Below the pieces are notes generated by a model. It was not told the origin of the DNA, made no database searches, and saw only the letters and a program-made list of their open reading frames with translations. This document shows positions 7,291 through 15,264 of a DNA stretch of 64,000 nt, in pieces (position 1 is the first letter of the stretch; every line of letters starts with the position of its first letter). Source of the stretch: Bradyrhizobium sp. CSS354 (GTDB lineage: Bacteria; Pseudomonadota; Alphaproteobacteria; Rhizobiales; Xanthobacteraceae); the NCBI RefSeq assembly GCF_029051725.1, contig NZ_JAACFU010000004.1, positions 310,001 to 374,000 on the forward strand, written 5' to 3'. The position numbers and the translations under genes were made by a program.

Positions 7291-8216
7291 GCTTCGCAGC
7301 ACTGCTGCTCGCGCTGCTCGCGGCACCGGCCGCCGCGCACGGACTATCGGAGGTCGATCCCGGCTCGCTGTGGAGCTACGATCCCTGGCTCATGGCCCCG
7401 CTCTATGCCGTCGCTATCGCCTTCTATGTCGGAACGCAGCGGCTCTGGCACCATGCGGGCGGCGGCCGTGGCGTCAGCTTCCGCCAGGTGGCGGCATTCT
7501 GGACCGGATGGCTGGTGGCCGCGCTCGCGGTGACCTCGCCACTGCACTGGCTCGGCGAGCGTCTGTTCACCGCGCACATGGTCGAGCACGAACTGCTCAT
7601 GGTGGTCGCGGCACCGCTGATGGCGTTCGCCCGGATCAATGGGCCGATGCTGTGGAGCCTGCCGGCCCGGCTTCGCCCGGCGGCGGGTCGCATGCTCAAT
7701 CTGCCGATATTGGCGTGGCCGTGGCGTTTTGTAAGCCACCCCATGAGCGCGACCATCCTGCACGGTGCGGCGCTCTGGATCTGGCATGCACCGCCGCTAT
7801 ATGCATGGGCGCTAGAGAATACGGCGATCCATCGTCTCCAGCACATCAGCTTTTTCGCGACCGCGCTGTTGTTCTGGTGGGTGCTGCTTCATGGCCGCGG
7901 TCAGGGCCGTAGCACCCGAATTCGTGACGGCATCGCTGTCGCGTGTCTCTTCATCACGATTTTACATTCGGGTGTGCTCGGGGCTCTGCTGACGGTGTCG
8001 CCGCGGCTGTGGATCCCGGGCCAGGGCGCCCTCGCTGGCGAATTCGGCCTCTCGGCACTGGAGGATCAGCAGCTCGCCGGCATCCTGATGTGGGTGCCCA
8101 TGGGAATACTCTATACCGGCGCGGCGTTGTTTTTCGCTCATCGGTGGCTGACTGCGAACGGCGGCCATTCCCACCTGCCGCTCTCTTCAACATCCGAGCT
8201 GAGCGATGCTGCATAG
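7278..8216 (+). CDS. ctaG: CtaG-family (caa3_CtaG) cytochrome oxidase assembly protein
   Basis: The start at 7278 lies inside the end of the preceding gene. The 312-residue product has an N-terminal signal-like helix, then six to seven membrane helices. It shows the family's conserved histidines: HMVEHELLM, a WHAPPLY block, an HRLQH block and the C-terminal LEDQQLAGILMWVP. Proteins of the caa3_CtaG family are needed to form active caa3 oxidase in Bacillus and are thought to aid copper delivery to CuB. It is the last gene of the overlapping oxidase operon; its stop codon provides the first base of the EcfG-like site at 8216. Confidence 0.85.
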   Translation: MPALSFAALLLALLAAPAAAHGLSEVDPGSLWSYDPWLMAPLYAVAIAFYVGTQRLWHHAGGGRGVSFRQVAAFWTGWLVAALAVTSPLHWLGERLFTAHMVEHELLMVVAAPLMAFARINGPMLWSLPARLRPAAGRMLNLPILAWPWRFVSHPMSATILHGAALWIWHAPPLYAWALENTAIHRLQHISFFATALLFWWVLLHGRGQGRSTRIRDGIAVACLFITILHSGVLGALLTVSPRLWIPGQGALAGEFGLSALEDQQLAGILMWVPMGILYTGAALFFAHRWLTANGGHSHLPLSSTSELSDAA

Positions 8217-8241
8217 GAACCGCAACTTCTGTTCGGACGTT
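8216..8241 (+). promoter_or_regulatory. EcfG-type promoter before the haem-binding protein gene
   Basis: GGAAC (8216-8220), 17 bases, CGTT (8238-8241) is an exact consensus match, placed 33 bases before the ATG at 8275. It would give the dehydrogenase genes a start separate from the oxidase operon. A weaker site, GGAAC 9090-9094 with CGTT 9110-9113 (15-base spacer), lies before the gene at 9178. Confidence 0.5.
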
Positions 8242-8274
8242 CGCCTGTCGACTGCGACACTCCACGGAGGCCAC

Positions 8275-9066
8275 ATGGAAAAACGATCCGTCATGGCGGC
8301 AACGGCTATCTTCACCGCGGCATTCTTGATGCCTGCAACCTTGAACGCGCAGGACCCACCCCGGCCAGGGATGTCGTGCCCGGTCGACCATGACAAGCTC
8401 GCCGATATCCTCAAGAAGAGTGTCAAGCCGGGCGGCGGCCCGAGCAACGGAGGTCTCGACAACAACGAATGGGCTGCCGTCGTCAATCGACAGGGTGTCG
8501 TCTGCGCCGTCGCCTATAGCGGCAGTGAGGCCGATGATCAGTGGCTTGGCAGCCGGGCCATCGCAGCCGAGAAGGCCAATACGGCGAATGCATTCAGCCT
8601 GAAGGACAAGGCCATGGCGACGGCCAATCTCTATGCCGGTGCGCAGCCCGGCGGATTCCTGTTCGGCGCGGCGCTCGGCAACCCGCCGTCCCCGGAAGCC
8701 TTGTACGCCGGATCTCCGGACAGCTTCGGCACGGCCCAGGATCCGATGGTGGGCAAGCCGATCGGCGGCACCATCGTGTTCGGAGGCGGGCTGGCGCTCT
8801 ATGACGGCAACGGCGTGGCCGGTGCGCTGGGTGTGAGCGGTGACAGTTCCTGCGCCGATCACAACGTCGCCTGGCGCGTGCGCCACCAGCTCGGGCTCGA
8901 CCGGGTGCCCGCCGGAGTAAGCCCGAACATGAAGGACGCGATCATCTATGACATCGGACCTGACGGCAAAAGCCCGTCGGGATTCGGTCATCCCAAGTGC
9001 AACGGCAAAGAGGATCAGATCGCGGTAGATCTCGGCGCCGGCGTTTCGGGCAATGTCGTGAGATAG
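8275..9066 (+). CDS. Exported GlcG/HbpS-like haem-binding family protein
   Basis: I chose the ATG at 8275 because CGGAGG precedes it and a signal peptide follows (MEKRSVMAATAIFTAAFLMP, cut near LNAQ); the upstream ATG at 8206 lacks both. The mature part (~240 residues) carries the GlcG/HbpS fold signature: AIAAEKANTANAFSLKDKA, then PIGGTIVFGGGLALYD and GALGVSGDSSCADHNVAW. Family members bind haem or corrinoids; some sit with PQQ or alcohol dehydrogenases with unknown function. Here it precedes the PQQ dehydrogenase, so a periplasmic role in that pathway is likely. Both sides are consistent with stress-type promoters. Confidence 0.75.
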   Translation: MEKRSVMAATAIFTAAFLMPATLNAQDPPRPGMSCPVDHDKLADILKKSVKPGGGPSNGGLDNNEWAAVVNRQGVVCAVAYSGSEADDQWLGSRAIAAEKANTANAFSLKDKAMATANLYAGAQPGGFLFGAALGNPPSPEALYAGSPDSFGTAQDPMVGKPIGGTIVFGGGLALYDGNGVAGALGVSGDSSCADHNVAWRVRHQLGLDRVPAGVSPNMKDAIIYDIGPDGKSPSGFGHPKCNGKEDQIAVDLGAGVSGNVVR

Positions 9067-9177
9067 TGCTTCGTCGCTCGCCGCATTTTGGAACCAAGGA
9101 AAGGCGGAACGTTTGTACGTCCGTAAACCGGCCTGCAACGGCGCACGGCCTCGTCACTGCCGTGGAGATCTTTACAT

Positions 9178-11013
9178 ATGTTAGTGCGTAGCTTCACGCA
9201 GTTGGTGAGCGTGGTGTGCGCGTCCTGCGCGTTGCTGTCATCCGCCTCGGCACAGACCGATCTGGCCAGCCGCATGAAGGATCCAGGCCAATGGCCGATG
9301 GCGGCGCGCGACTACGCCAACACCAGATATAGCGACCTTGATCAGATCAACACGTCCAACGCTTCGCGCCTCCAGCTTGCATGGACGTTCTCGGTGGGCG
9401 CCGATCGAGGCCAGGAGGCGGCGCCGCTCGTGGTGGACGGCACCATGTATGTGGTCGGCCCCTATGCAGGACCCTACCCCAATCGTGTATTTGCGCTTGA
9501 TGCCACGACAGGCGAATTGAAATGGTCCTACGCGCCGAAGCCGGAGCCCGCGGCCGCGGGCGTTGCCTGCTGCGACGTCGTCAATCGCGGACTGGCCTTC
9601 GACAATGGCAAGGTTTTCCTCAACACGCTCGATAACCACACCGTCGCGATCGACGCCAAGTCCGGCAAAGAGCTTTGGCACACGAAGCTCGGCGAGATCA
9701 ACAAGGGCGAAACCATCACGATGGCTCCCATCGTGGTGAAAGGCAAAATTCTCGTCGGCAACAGCGGTGGCGAACTGGGCGTGCGCGGCTGGGTCACCGC
9801 ACTCGACGAGACCACCGGCGCCATCGCCTGGCGCGCTTATTCAACAGGGCCCGATAAGGACGTGCTGATCGGCGACGATTTCAAGCCGTTCTACGACAAT
9901 CTCAAAGGCCAGGATCTCGGCGTGAAGAGCTGGCCCGCCGACCGCTGGCAGGTCGGTGGCGGCACGGTTTGGGGCTGGATCTCTTACGATCCCGATCTGA
10001 ACCTGATCTATTACGGCACGGCCAATCCAAGTCCCTGGAACGCGAACCAGCGCAGCGGTGATAATCTCTGGAGCGCGTCGATCTTCGCGCGAAATCCAGA
10101 CACAGGCCAGGCGAAATGGGCCTACCAGGTCAACCCGCACGATCTGTTCGATCACGACGAGATCAATGAGAACGTGCTCGTCGACCTCGAACTGAATGGA
10201 CAGCCGCGCAAGGTGCTGATCCACCCCGGCCGCAACGGCTACATGTACGTGATGGATCGCGCCACCGGTGAAGTGATTTCGGCGGACGCGTATGATTTCG
10301 TTAACAGCTACAAGGGCGTCGATCTGAAGACAGGCAAGATCATCCCGAACGAGGAGAAGACTCCGCTTGTCGGCAAGACAGTCGAGAACATCTGCCCGAG
10401 CGCGCCCGGCGCCAAGGATTGGCAGCCGAGCGCGTGGTCACCGCGCACAAAACTTCTCTACGTTCCGCATCAGCATCTCTGCATGAGCTTCAAGGCTTCT
10501 CAAGTCGGCTACATCGCCGGGACGCCCTATGTCGGCGCAGACGTCGACATGTATGCCGGCCCCGGCGGCTATCGCGGCGAGTTCATGGCGTGGGATCCGA
10601 TCGCGCGCAAGAAGGTCTGGGAGATTCACGAGAAGCTGCCGGTCTGGAGCGGCGCGCTGGTGACGGCTGGCGACGTCGCGTTCTACGGCACCATGGATAG
10701 GCTCTTCAAAGTGGTGGATGCCAAGGATGGACGCGTGCTCTGGCAATTCCGCGCTGGATCCGGGTTCATCGGCCAGCCGATCTCCTATCGCGGCTCCGAC
10801 GGACAGCAATACATCGCGATCCTGTCGGGCGTCGGCGGCTGGCCGGGGGTGGTCGCCAATGCCGAGGTCGATCCGCGGGTGCGCAACGGCGCCCTTGGCT
10901 TTACCGGCGCGACGCAGGATTTGCCGTTCTACACCGCCGGTGGGAGCGAGCTGCTGGTCTTCAAACTCGGCGGCGCAAATGGTGAGGACACCAGCCATGC
11001 GCCCTCTAAATAG
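9178..11013 (+). CDS. XoxF-like, probably lanthanide-dependent PQQ alcohol dehydrogenase
   Basis: The 611-residue periplasmic quinoprotein has a signal peptide (cut after SSASAQ) and an eight-bladed propeller with repeated W-motifs (for example ALDATTGELKW, AIDAKSGKELW). The vicinal disulphide C131-C132 that lies over PQQ is present. The active site reads H-D-L-F-D325-H-D327-E-I-N: Asp325 is the catalytic base and the second Asp two residues on is the hallmark of lanthanide enzymes (XoxF D-Y-D), where calcium-type MxaF has Ala. It should oxidise methanol, ethanol or other short alcohols and pass electrons to cytochrome c. The next gene is the XoxJ-type partner, overlapping by 17 bases. Substrate cannot be read from sequence. 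Confidence 0.88.
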   Translation: MLVRSFTQLVSVVCASCALLSSASAQTDLASRMKDPGQWPMAARDYANTRYSDLDQINTSNASRLQLAWTFSVGADRGQEAAPLVVDGTMYVVGPYAGPYPNRVFALDATTGELKWSYAPKPEPAAAGVACCDVVNRGLAFDNGKVFLNTLDNHTVAIDAKSGKELWHTKLGEINKGETITMAPIVVKGKILVGNSGGELGVRGWVTALDETTGAIAWRAYSTGPDKDVLIGDDFKPFYDNLKGQDLGVKSWPADRWQVGGGTVWGWISYDPDLNLIYYGTANPSPWNANQRSGDNLWSASIFARNPDTGQAKWAYQVNPHDLFDHDEINENVLVDLELNGQPRKVLIHPGRNGYMYVMDRATGEVISADAYDFVNSYKGVDLKTGKIIPNEEKTPLVGKTVENICPSAPGAKDWQPSAWSPRTKLLYVPHQHLCMSFKASQVGYIAGTPYVGADVDMYAGPGGYRGEFMAWDPIARKKVWEIHEKLPVWSGALVTAGDVAFYGTMDRLFKVVDAKDGRVLWQFRAGSGFIGQPISYRGSDGQQYIAILSGVGGWPGVVANAEVDPRVRNGALGFTGATQDLPFYTAGGSELLVFKLGGANGEDTSHAPSK

Positions 11014-11836
11014 GCGTCCCCGCATATCGTTTGGCATTCTCTTCGCGCTCGCGACAACGGCAGCGGCAGCGTCGGAGGGTGAGCTTCGCGTCTGTGCCGA
11101 TCCCAACAATCTGCCGTTCTCGAACAGTGCCGAAGCAGGATTCGAAAACAGGCTCGCGGCCATGGTGGCTGAGCATTTCGGCCAGCAGGTCTCCTACACC
11201 TGGTGGGCGCAGCGCCGCGGCTTCATCCGCAACACACTGAAAGCCGGCAGATGCGACGTCGTCATGGGCGTGCCGTCCGGCTATGAACTCGTCGAGACGA
11301 CCAGGCCCTATTATCGCTCGAGCTACGTGTTCGTCACACGGCAGGACCAGCACCTCGAGCTTTCGTCCCTGCTCGACCCGCGCTTGCATCACCTCGTGAT
11401 CGGCGTGCATCTGATCGGCGATGACGGCAACAATCCGCCGCCCGCGCAGGCGCTCGGCGACCAAGGCATCGTCGACAACCTCCGCGGCTACTCCATCTAC
11501 GGTGATTATCGCCAACCCGATCCGCCGGCACGCCTGATCGAAGCGGTCGAAAGCGGCAAGATCGATGTCGCCGCAGCATGGGGGCCGCTCGGCGGATATT
11601 TCGCCCAGCGCTCTCCCGTCCCCCTGACGGTCACGCCGATCCGGGATTACGAACGCTTTCCATCTCAGCAATTCCGGTTCGCCATCGCGATGGGGGTGCG
11701 CAAAGGCGACGACGTTTTGCGCGACCGACTCAATGCATTCATCGACGAGCACGGGACTGAGATCGCGTCACTGCTGCGCAGTTACGGCGTTCCGCTGGTG
11801 GACGAACCGACTCCGGTATCGGGAGGACACGAATGA
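10997..11836 (+). CDS. xoxJ: XoxJ/MoxJ-type periplasmic binding protein
   Basis: The ATG at 10997 overlaps the end of the dehydrogenase. The 279-residue product has a signal peptide (ends about TTAAAA) and starts GELRVCADPNNLPFSN, the classic beginning of the quinoprotein-associated substrate-binding protein family (TIGR03871). Further blocks are GRCDVVMGVPSGYE and DVAAAWGPLGGYF. XoxJ is thought to bind or activate XoxF rather than import a nutrient. No transporter genes are nearby, supporting that. Its stop overlaps the next start (ATGA). Confidence 0.85.
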   Translation: MRPLNRRPRISFGILFALATTAAAASEGELRVCADPNNLPFSNSAEAGFENRLAAMVAEHFGQQVSYTWWAQRRGFIRNTLKAGRCDVVMGVPSGYELVETTRPYYRSSYVFVTRQDQHLELSSLLDPRLHHLVIGVHLIGDDGNNPPPAQALGDQGIVDNLRGYSIYGDYRQPDPPARLIEAVESGKIDVAAAWGPLGGYFAQRSPVPLTVTPIRDYERFPSQQFRFAIAMGVRKGDDVLRDRLNAFIDEHGTEIASLLRSYGVPLVDEPTPVSGGHE

Positions 11837-12471
11837 TGTCTGCTCCAGTGCTGCGCGCGAGCGCCCTATCGTTGCTGCTGGCGACCGTGCCGAACGGCGC
11901 GGCAATCGCCCAGCAGACCCTGCCGCAGTCGCAGGAGGCGCAGATGCCGACGCTGTCCCCGCGCCCGAATTTCGGTGGCAATGTTGGCAATGGCAGCCCC
12001 GGCGTCTTCATGCAGATTCCGGTCAGTCACCTCCATCCCGGCGCGCAGCCGGACCCGCCGCAAATCAAAAATCCCGTGCAAGGCGATCCCAACGCGCAGC
12101 AGCGTGGGATGACCTACTACGTCAACTTCAACTGCGTCGGCTGCCACGCGCCCAATGGCGGTGGCGGCATGGGGCCGGCGCTGAGCAACAACATCTTTAT
12201 TTACGGCTCGCAGCCCGAGAACATCTTTCTCTCGATCTACCAGGGGCGGCCGAACGGGATGCCGGCCTGGGGCGGCGTGCTGCCCGACAGCGTGATCTGG
12301 GATCTCGTCACTTATATCGGCAAGATCAGCAACGAGCCGAGCCACCAATGGGGCCGCACCTTTTCGGCGAGTCTGCCGTCGCCCGAGGTCGAGCAGGTCC
12401 CGAGCGAGCAGGTCTCCACGACCGATCCCTGGTCTGCCACCAAGTCTTTCAATTTCGGCCAGAAGCCCTGA
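11833..12471 (+). CDS. Periplasmic cytochrome c (XoxG-like position)
   Basis: A signal peptide (about 26 residues, ends AIAQ) is followed by a Pro-rich stretch and one class I cytochrome c domain with haem site CVGCH (FNCVGCHAPNGGGGMGP) and an axial Met in GRPNGMPAWGG. 212 residues, with a 40-residue polar tail. The arrangement XoxF-XoxJ-cytochrome suggests that it takes electrons from the dehydrogenase, the role of XoxG. From there electrons could go to the cytochrome domain of the caa3 oxidase encoded upstream. Confidence 0.82.
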   Translation: MMSAPVLRASALSLLLATVPNGAAIAQQTLPQSQEAQMPTLSPRPNFGGNVGNGSPGVFMQIPVSHLHPGAQPDPPQIKNPVQGDPNAQQRGMTYYVNFNCVGCHAPNGGGGMGPALSNNIFIYGSQPENIFLSIYQGRPNGMPAWGGVLPDSVIWDLVTYIGKISNEPSHQWGRTFSASLPSPEVEQVPSEQVSTTDPWSATKSFNFGQKP

Positions 12472-12490
12472 TCGGCCAAGCGGAGCAGCA

Positions 12491-12859
12491 ATGGTGAATC
12501 CGATCACGAGATTGCTAGTCACCGCGCTACTGGCTACGACAGGCGCCGCCTGCAACGCTGCGGGCCCGGACAACTTCGTCGGCGACGCGCGTCGTGGCGC
12601 CGACCTCGTCAAGCAGTACCAGTGCGGCGGCTGTCACGATATTCCCGGTATTGCCGGCGCCGAAGGTAACGTCGGCCCACCCTTGCATCGGATCGGCACG
12701 CGGACCTACATCGCCGGCTACATCCACAATTCGCCGGACAACATGGCTGACTGGATCGAGGATCCACAGCGGGCGTTGCCGGGCAATGCCATGCCGCGAA
12801 TGGGCATCCCGCAGAAGGACGCGCGGGACATCGCGGCGTTTCTCTATACGCTGAAATGA
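12491..12859 (+). CDS. Small periplasmic cytochrome c
   Basis: 122 residues with a signal peptide (MVNPITRLLVTALLATTGAA; a Cys follows at AACNAAG, so a lipoprotein is possible) and one haem site CGGCH (YQCGGCHDIPGI). The axial Met is in GNAMPRMGI. It resembles the cytochrome c domain fused to oxidase subunit II and could be a shuttle between the dehydrogenases and the oxidase. It begins 19 bases after the previous gene and overlaps the next by four bases. Confidence 0.82.
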   Translation: MVNPITRLLVTALLATTGAACNAAGPDNFVGDARRGADLVKQYQCGGCHDIPGIAGAEGNVGPPLHRIGTRTYIAGYIHNSPDNMADWIEDPQRALPGNAMPRMGIPQKDARDIAAFLYTLK

Positions 12860-15264
12860 CCATCATGACACCGACACACCGTTCAACGAACTGGCTCCGT
12901 GAGGCGCCATTGCTGGCCGTCACCGTCGTGGTCGTCGGTATCATGGGACTGGGCCTCCTCGCCGGCGGCGCCTGGCTCGCGGCCCTCGGTGGCTCCATCT
13001 ACTATCTGATCGCGGGCATCATGCTTCTGCTCACGAGTTGGCTGCTCGCGCGCCGTCGTGCCGAGGCGCTCTGGATTTATGCCGCGCTGCTGGCCGGAAC
13101 GATGGCATGGGCGATCTGGGAAGCCGGCCTCGACTTCTGGTCGCTGGCGCCGCGGGGCGACGTATTGGCACCACTCGGCGTCTGGCTGCTGTTGCCCTTC
13201 ATTGCGCGTCGACTGGCACCGAGCATGCGGACCGCACGTTGGGCGCTCGGCCTCGTGCTGATCGTAGCCGTCGTCGTGCTCGGCGTTTCCCTGACGAGGG
13301 ACCGGCATGATATCGCCGGCACGATGCCGGAGATCGAAACGACAGGCGCTATTGCTTCGTCCGAGCCGACCCGGCCCGACGCCGGCGAGAACTGGACGGC
13401 CTACGGCGGCAGCGGCTTCGGTACGCGCTTCTCGTCGCTGAGCCAGATCACCAAGGACAACGTCAAGGACCTCAAGCTCGCCTGGGAATTCCGCACCGGC
13501 GACCACAAGGGCCCTGATGATCCCGACGAGATCACCAACCAGGCAACGCCGCTCAAGGTGGGTGATCTCCTCTACACCTGTTCGCCGCACCAGATCGTGT
13601 TCGCGCTCGAAGCTGCGACCGGAAAACTGCGCTGGAAGTTCGATCCGCAGGTCCAGCACAACAAGGCGTTCCAGCACATGACCTGCCGCGGCGTGTCCTA
13701 TCACGCGACCAGGCCCGGCGCGGTCACGGCCGACGGCGCGCCGGCCCCGAACGATTGTGCGGGACGCATCTTCGTCCCAACCAACGACGGGCGGATGTTC
13801 GCGCTCGATGCCCAGAGCGGTGTGCCTTGCCAGAGTTTTGGCAACCAGGGACAGATCGATCTCAAGCAAGGCAGCGAGATCCAGACACTCGGCTTCTACG
13901 AGGGCACCTCGCCGCCCCTCGTCACGGACAAGGTGCTGATCGTCGGCGGAGCGGTGATCGACAACTATTCCGATCGCGTCCCGTCGGGTGTGATCCGCGG
14001 CTTCGACATCTATTCGGGACGGTTGATCTGGGCGTTCGATGCCGGCAATTCCGATCCGAACGAAATGCCCTCGGCCTCGCATCATTTCACGGCCGGCTCA
14101 CCCAATTCGTGGAGCATTTCGGCGGTCGACGAGAAGCTCGGACTCGTCTACGTGCCGCTCGGCTCGAGTTCTCCGGATATATGGGGCGGCGGCCGTTCGC
14201 GCGAAAACGAGCGCTACGATTCGGCCTTGATTGCGCTCGATGTCTCGACCGGAAAACTGCGCTGGTCGTTCCAGAACGTGCACCACGATCTCTGGGACAT
14301 GGATATGCCGTCGCAGCCCAGTCTGGTCGATTTGCGCTCTGACGGCGGCGTGACGCCTGCGATCTACATCCCCGCAAAGACCGGCGACATCTTCGTGCTC
14401 GACCGCCGCGATGGGCGTCAGTTGGTGCCCGCACCGGAGAAGCCGGTGCCTCAGGGCGCCGCGAAGGGAGACCGGCTGTCGCCAACCCAGCCTTTTTCGG
14501 AATTGAGCTTCCGCCCCTCCGGCATGCTGACGGACGCGCAGATGTGGGGCAGCACGATGTTCGACCAGCTCGCCTGCCGGATCAAGTTCAAGCGCCTGCG
14601 CTATGAGGGGCCGTTCACTCCGCCGTCTGAACAAGGCACGCTGGTGTTTCCCGGAGACTTCGGCATGTTCGAATGGGGCGGCATTGCCGTCGATCCGCAG
14701 CGCCAGATCGCGATCGCGAACCCTCAATCGATTCCCTTCGTCTCGCGCCTGGTGCCGCGCGGGAAGGACAATCCGGCCGCGCCGAATGCGGCGCATCCAC
14801 CAGGAACCGAGCTCGGCGTGCAGCCGATGTACGGCGCGCCCTACGGCGTCGACCTCGGCATTTTCCTCTCGCCGCTCGGCATCCCCTGCCTTGCCCCGCC
14901 ATGGGGCAACATCGCAGCGATCGATCTCAAAACGCACAAGGTGGTCTGGCAGCATCGCATCGGCACGATCCGCGATCAGGCCCCGTTGCCGCTGCCATTC
15001 AAGCTCGGCGTTCCCATGCTGGGCGGTCCGATCGTCACCGCGGGCGGCATCATCTTCATCACGGGAACGATGGACGACTACATCCGCGCGTTCGACGTTC
15101 GCGATGGCCGACAGCTTTGGCAGGACCGCCTTCCTGCCGGCGGCCAGTCGACGCCGATGACCTATGAGGCCGGCGGCAAGCAATACGTCGTCACGGTCGA
15201 CGGCGGCCACGGCTCGTTCGGAACTAAACTCGGCGATTACGTGCGGGCTTACGCGCTGCCGTGA
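12856..15264 (+). CDS. Membrane-bound PQQ dehydrogenase (glucose/quinate/shikimate family)
   Basis: The 802-residue protein has five membrane helices in the first ~150 residues and then a long PQQ propeller facing the periplasm. Typical blocks are NWTAYGGSGFGTRFSSL, NQATPLKVGDLLYTCSPH, and VHHDLWDMDMPSQPSLVDL near residues 472-490, where the Asp is the catalytic position of glucose dehydrogenase. Length and topology fit Gcd/QuiA enzymes, which reduce ubiquinone directly. Substrate (glucose, quinate, other polyols) cannot be decided. The start overlaps the preceding stop; the last 41 bases overlap the convergent gene at 15224. Confidence 0.88.
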   Translation: MTIMTPTHRSTNWLREAPLLAVTVVVVGIMGLGLLAGGAWLAALGGSIYYLIAGIMLLLTSWLLARRRAEALWIYAALLAGTMAWAIWEAGLDFWSLAPRGDVLAPLGVWLLLPFIARRLAPSMRTARWALGLVLIVAVVVLGVSLTRDRHDIAGTMPEIETTGAIASSEPTRPDAGENWTAYGGSGFGTRFSSLSQITKDNVKDLKLAWEFRTGDHKGPDDPDEITNQATPLKVGDLLYTCSPHQIVFALEAATGKLRWKFDPQVQHNKAFQHMTCRGVSYHATRPGAVTADGAPAPNDCAGRIFVPTNDGRMFALDAQSGVPCQSFGNQGQIDLKQGSEIQTLGFYEGTSPPLVTDKVLIVGGAVIDNYSDRVPSGVIRGFDIYSGRLIWAFDAGNSDPNEMPSASHHFTAGSPNSWSISAVDEKLGLVYVPLGSSSPDIWGGGRSRENERYDSALIALDVSTGKLRWSFQNVHHDLWDMDMPSQPSLVDLRSDGGVTPAIYIPAKTGDIFVLDRRDGRQLVPAPEKPVPQGAAKGDRLSPTQPFSELSFRPSGMLTDAQMWGSTMFDQLACRIKFKRLRYEGPFTPPSEQGTLVFPGDFGMFEWGGIAVDPQRQIAIANPQSIPFVSRLVPRGKDNPAAPNAAHPPGTELGVQPMYGAPYGVDLGIFLSPLGIPCLAPPWGNIAAIDLKTHKVVWQHRIGTIRDQAPLPLPFKLGVPMLGGPIVTAGGIIFITGTMDDYIRAFDVRDGRQLWQDRLPAGGQSTPMTYEAGGKQYVVTVDGGHGSFGTKLGDYVRAYALP

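Noticed and set aside
7954..9138. 394-codon minus-strand frame
   Set aside because: Antisense to ctaG and the haem-binding protein gene, both of which have clear families and ribosome sites.
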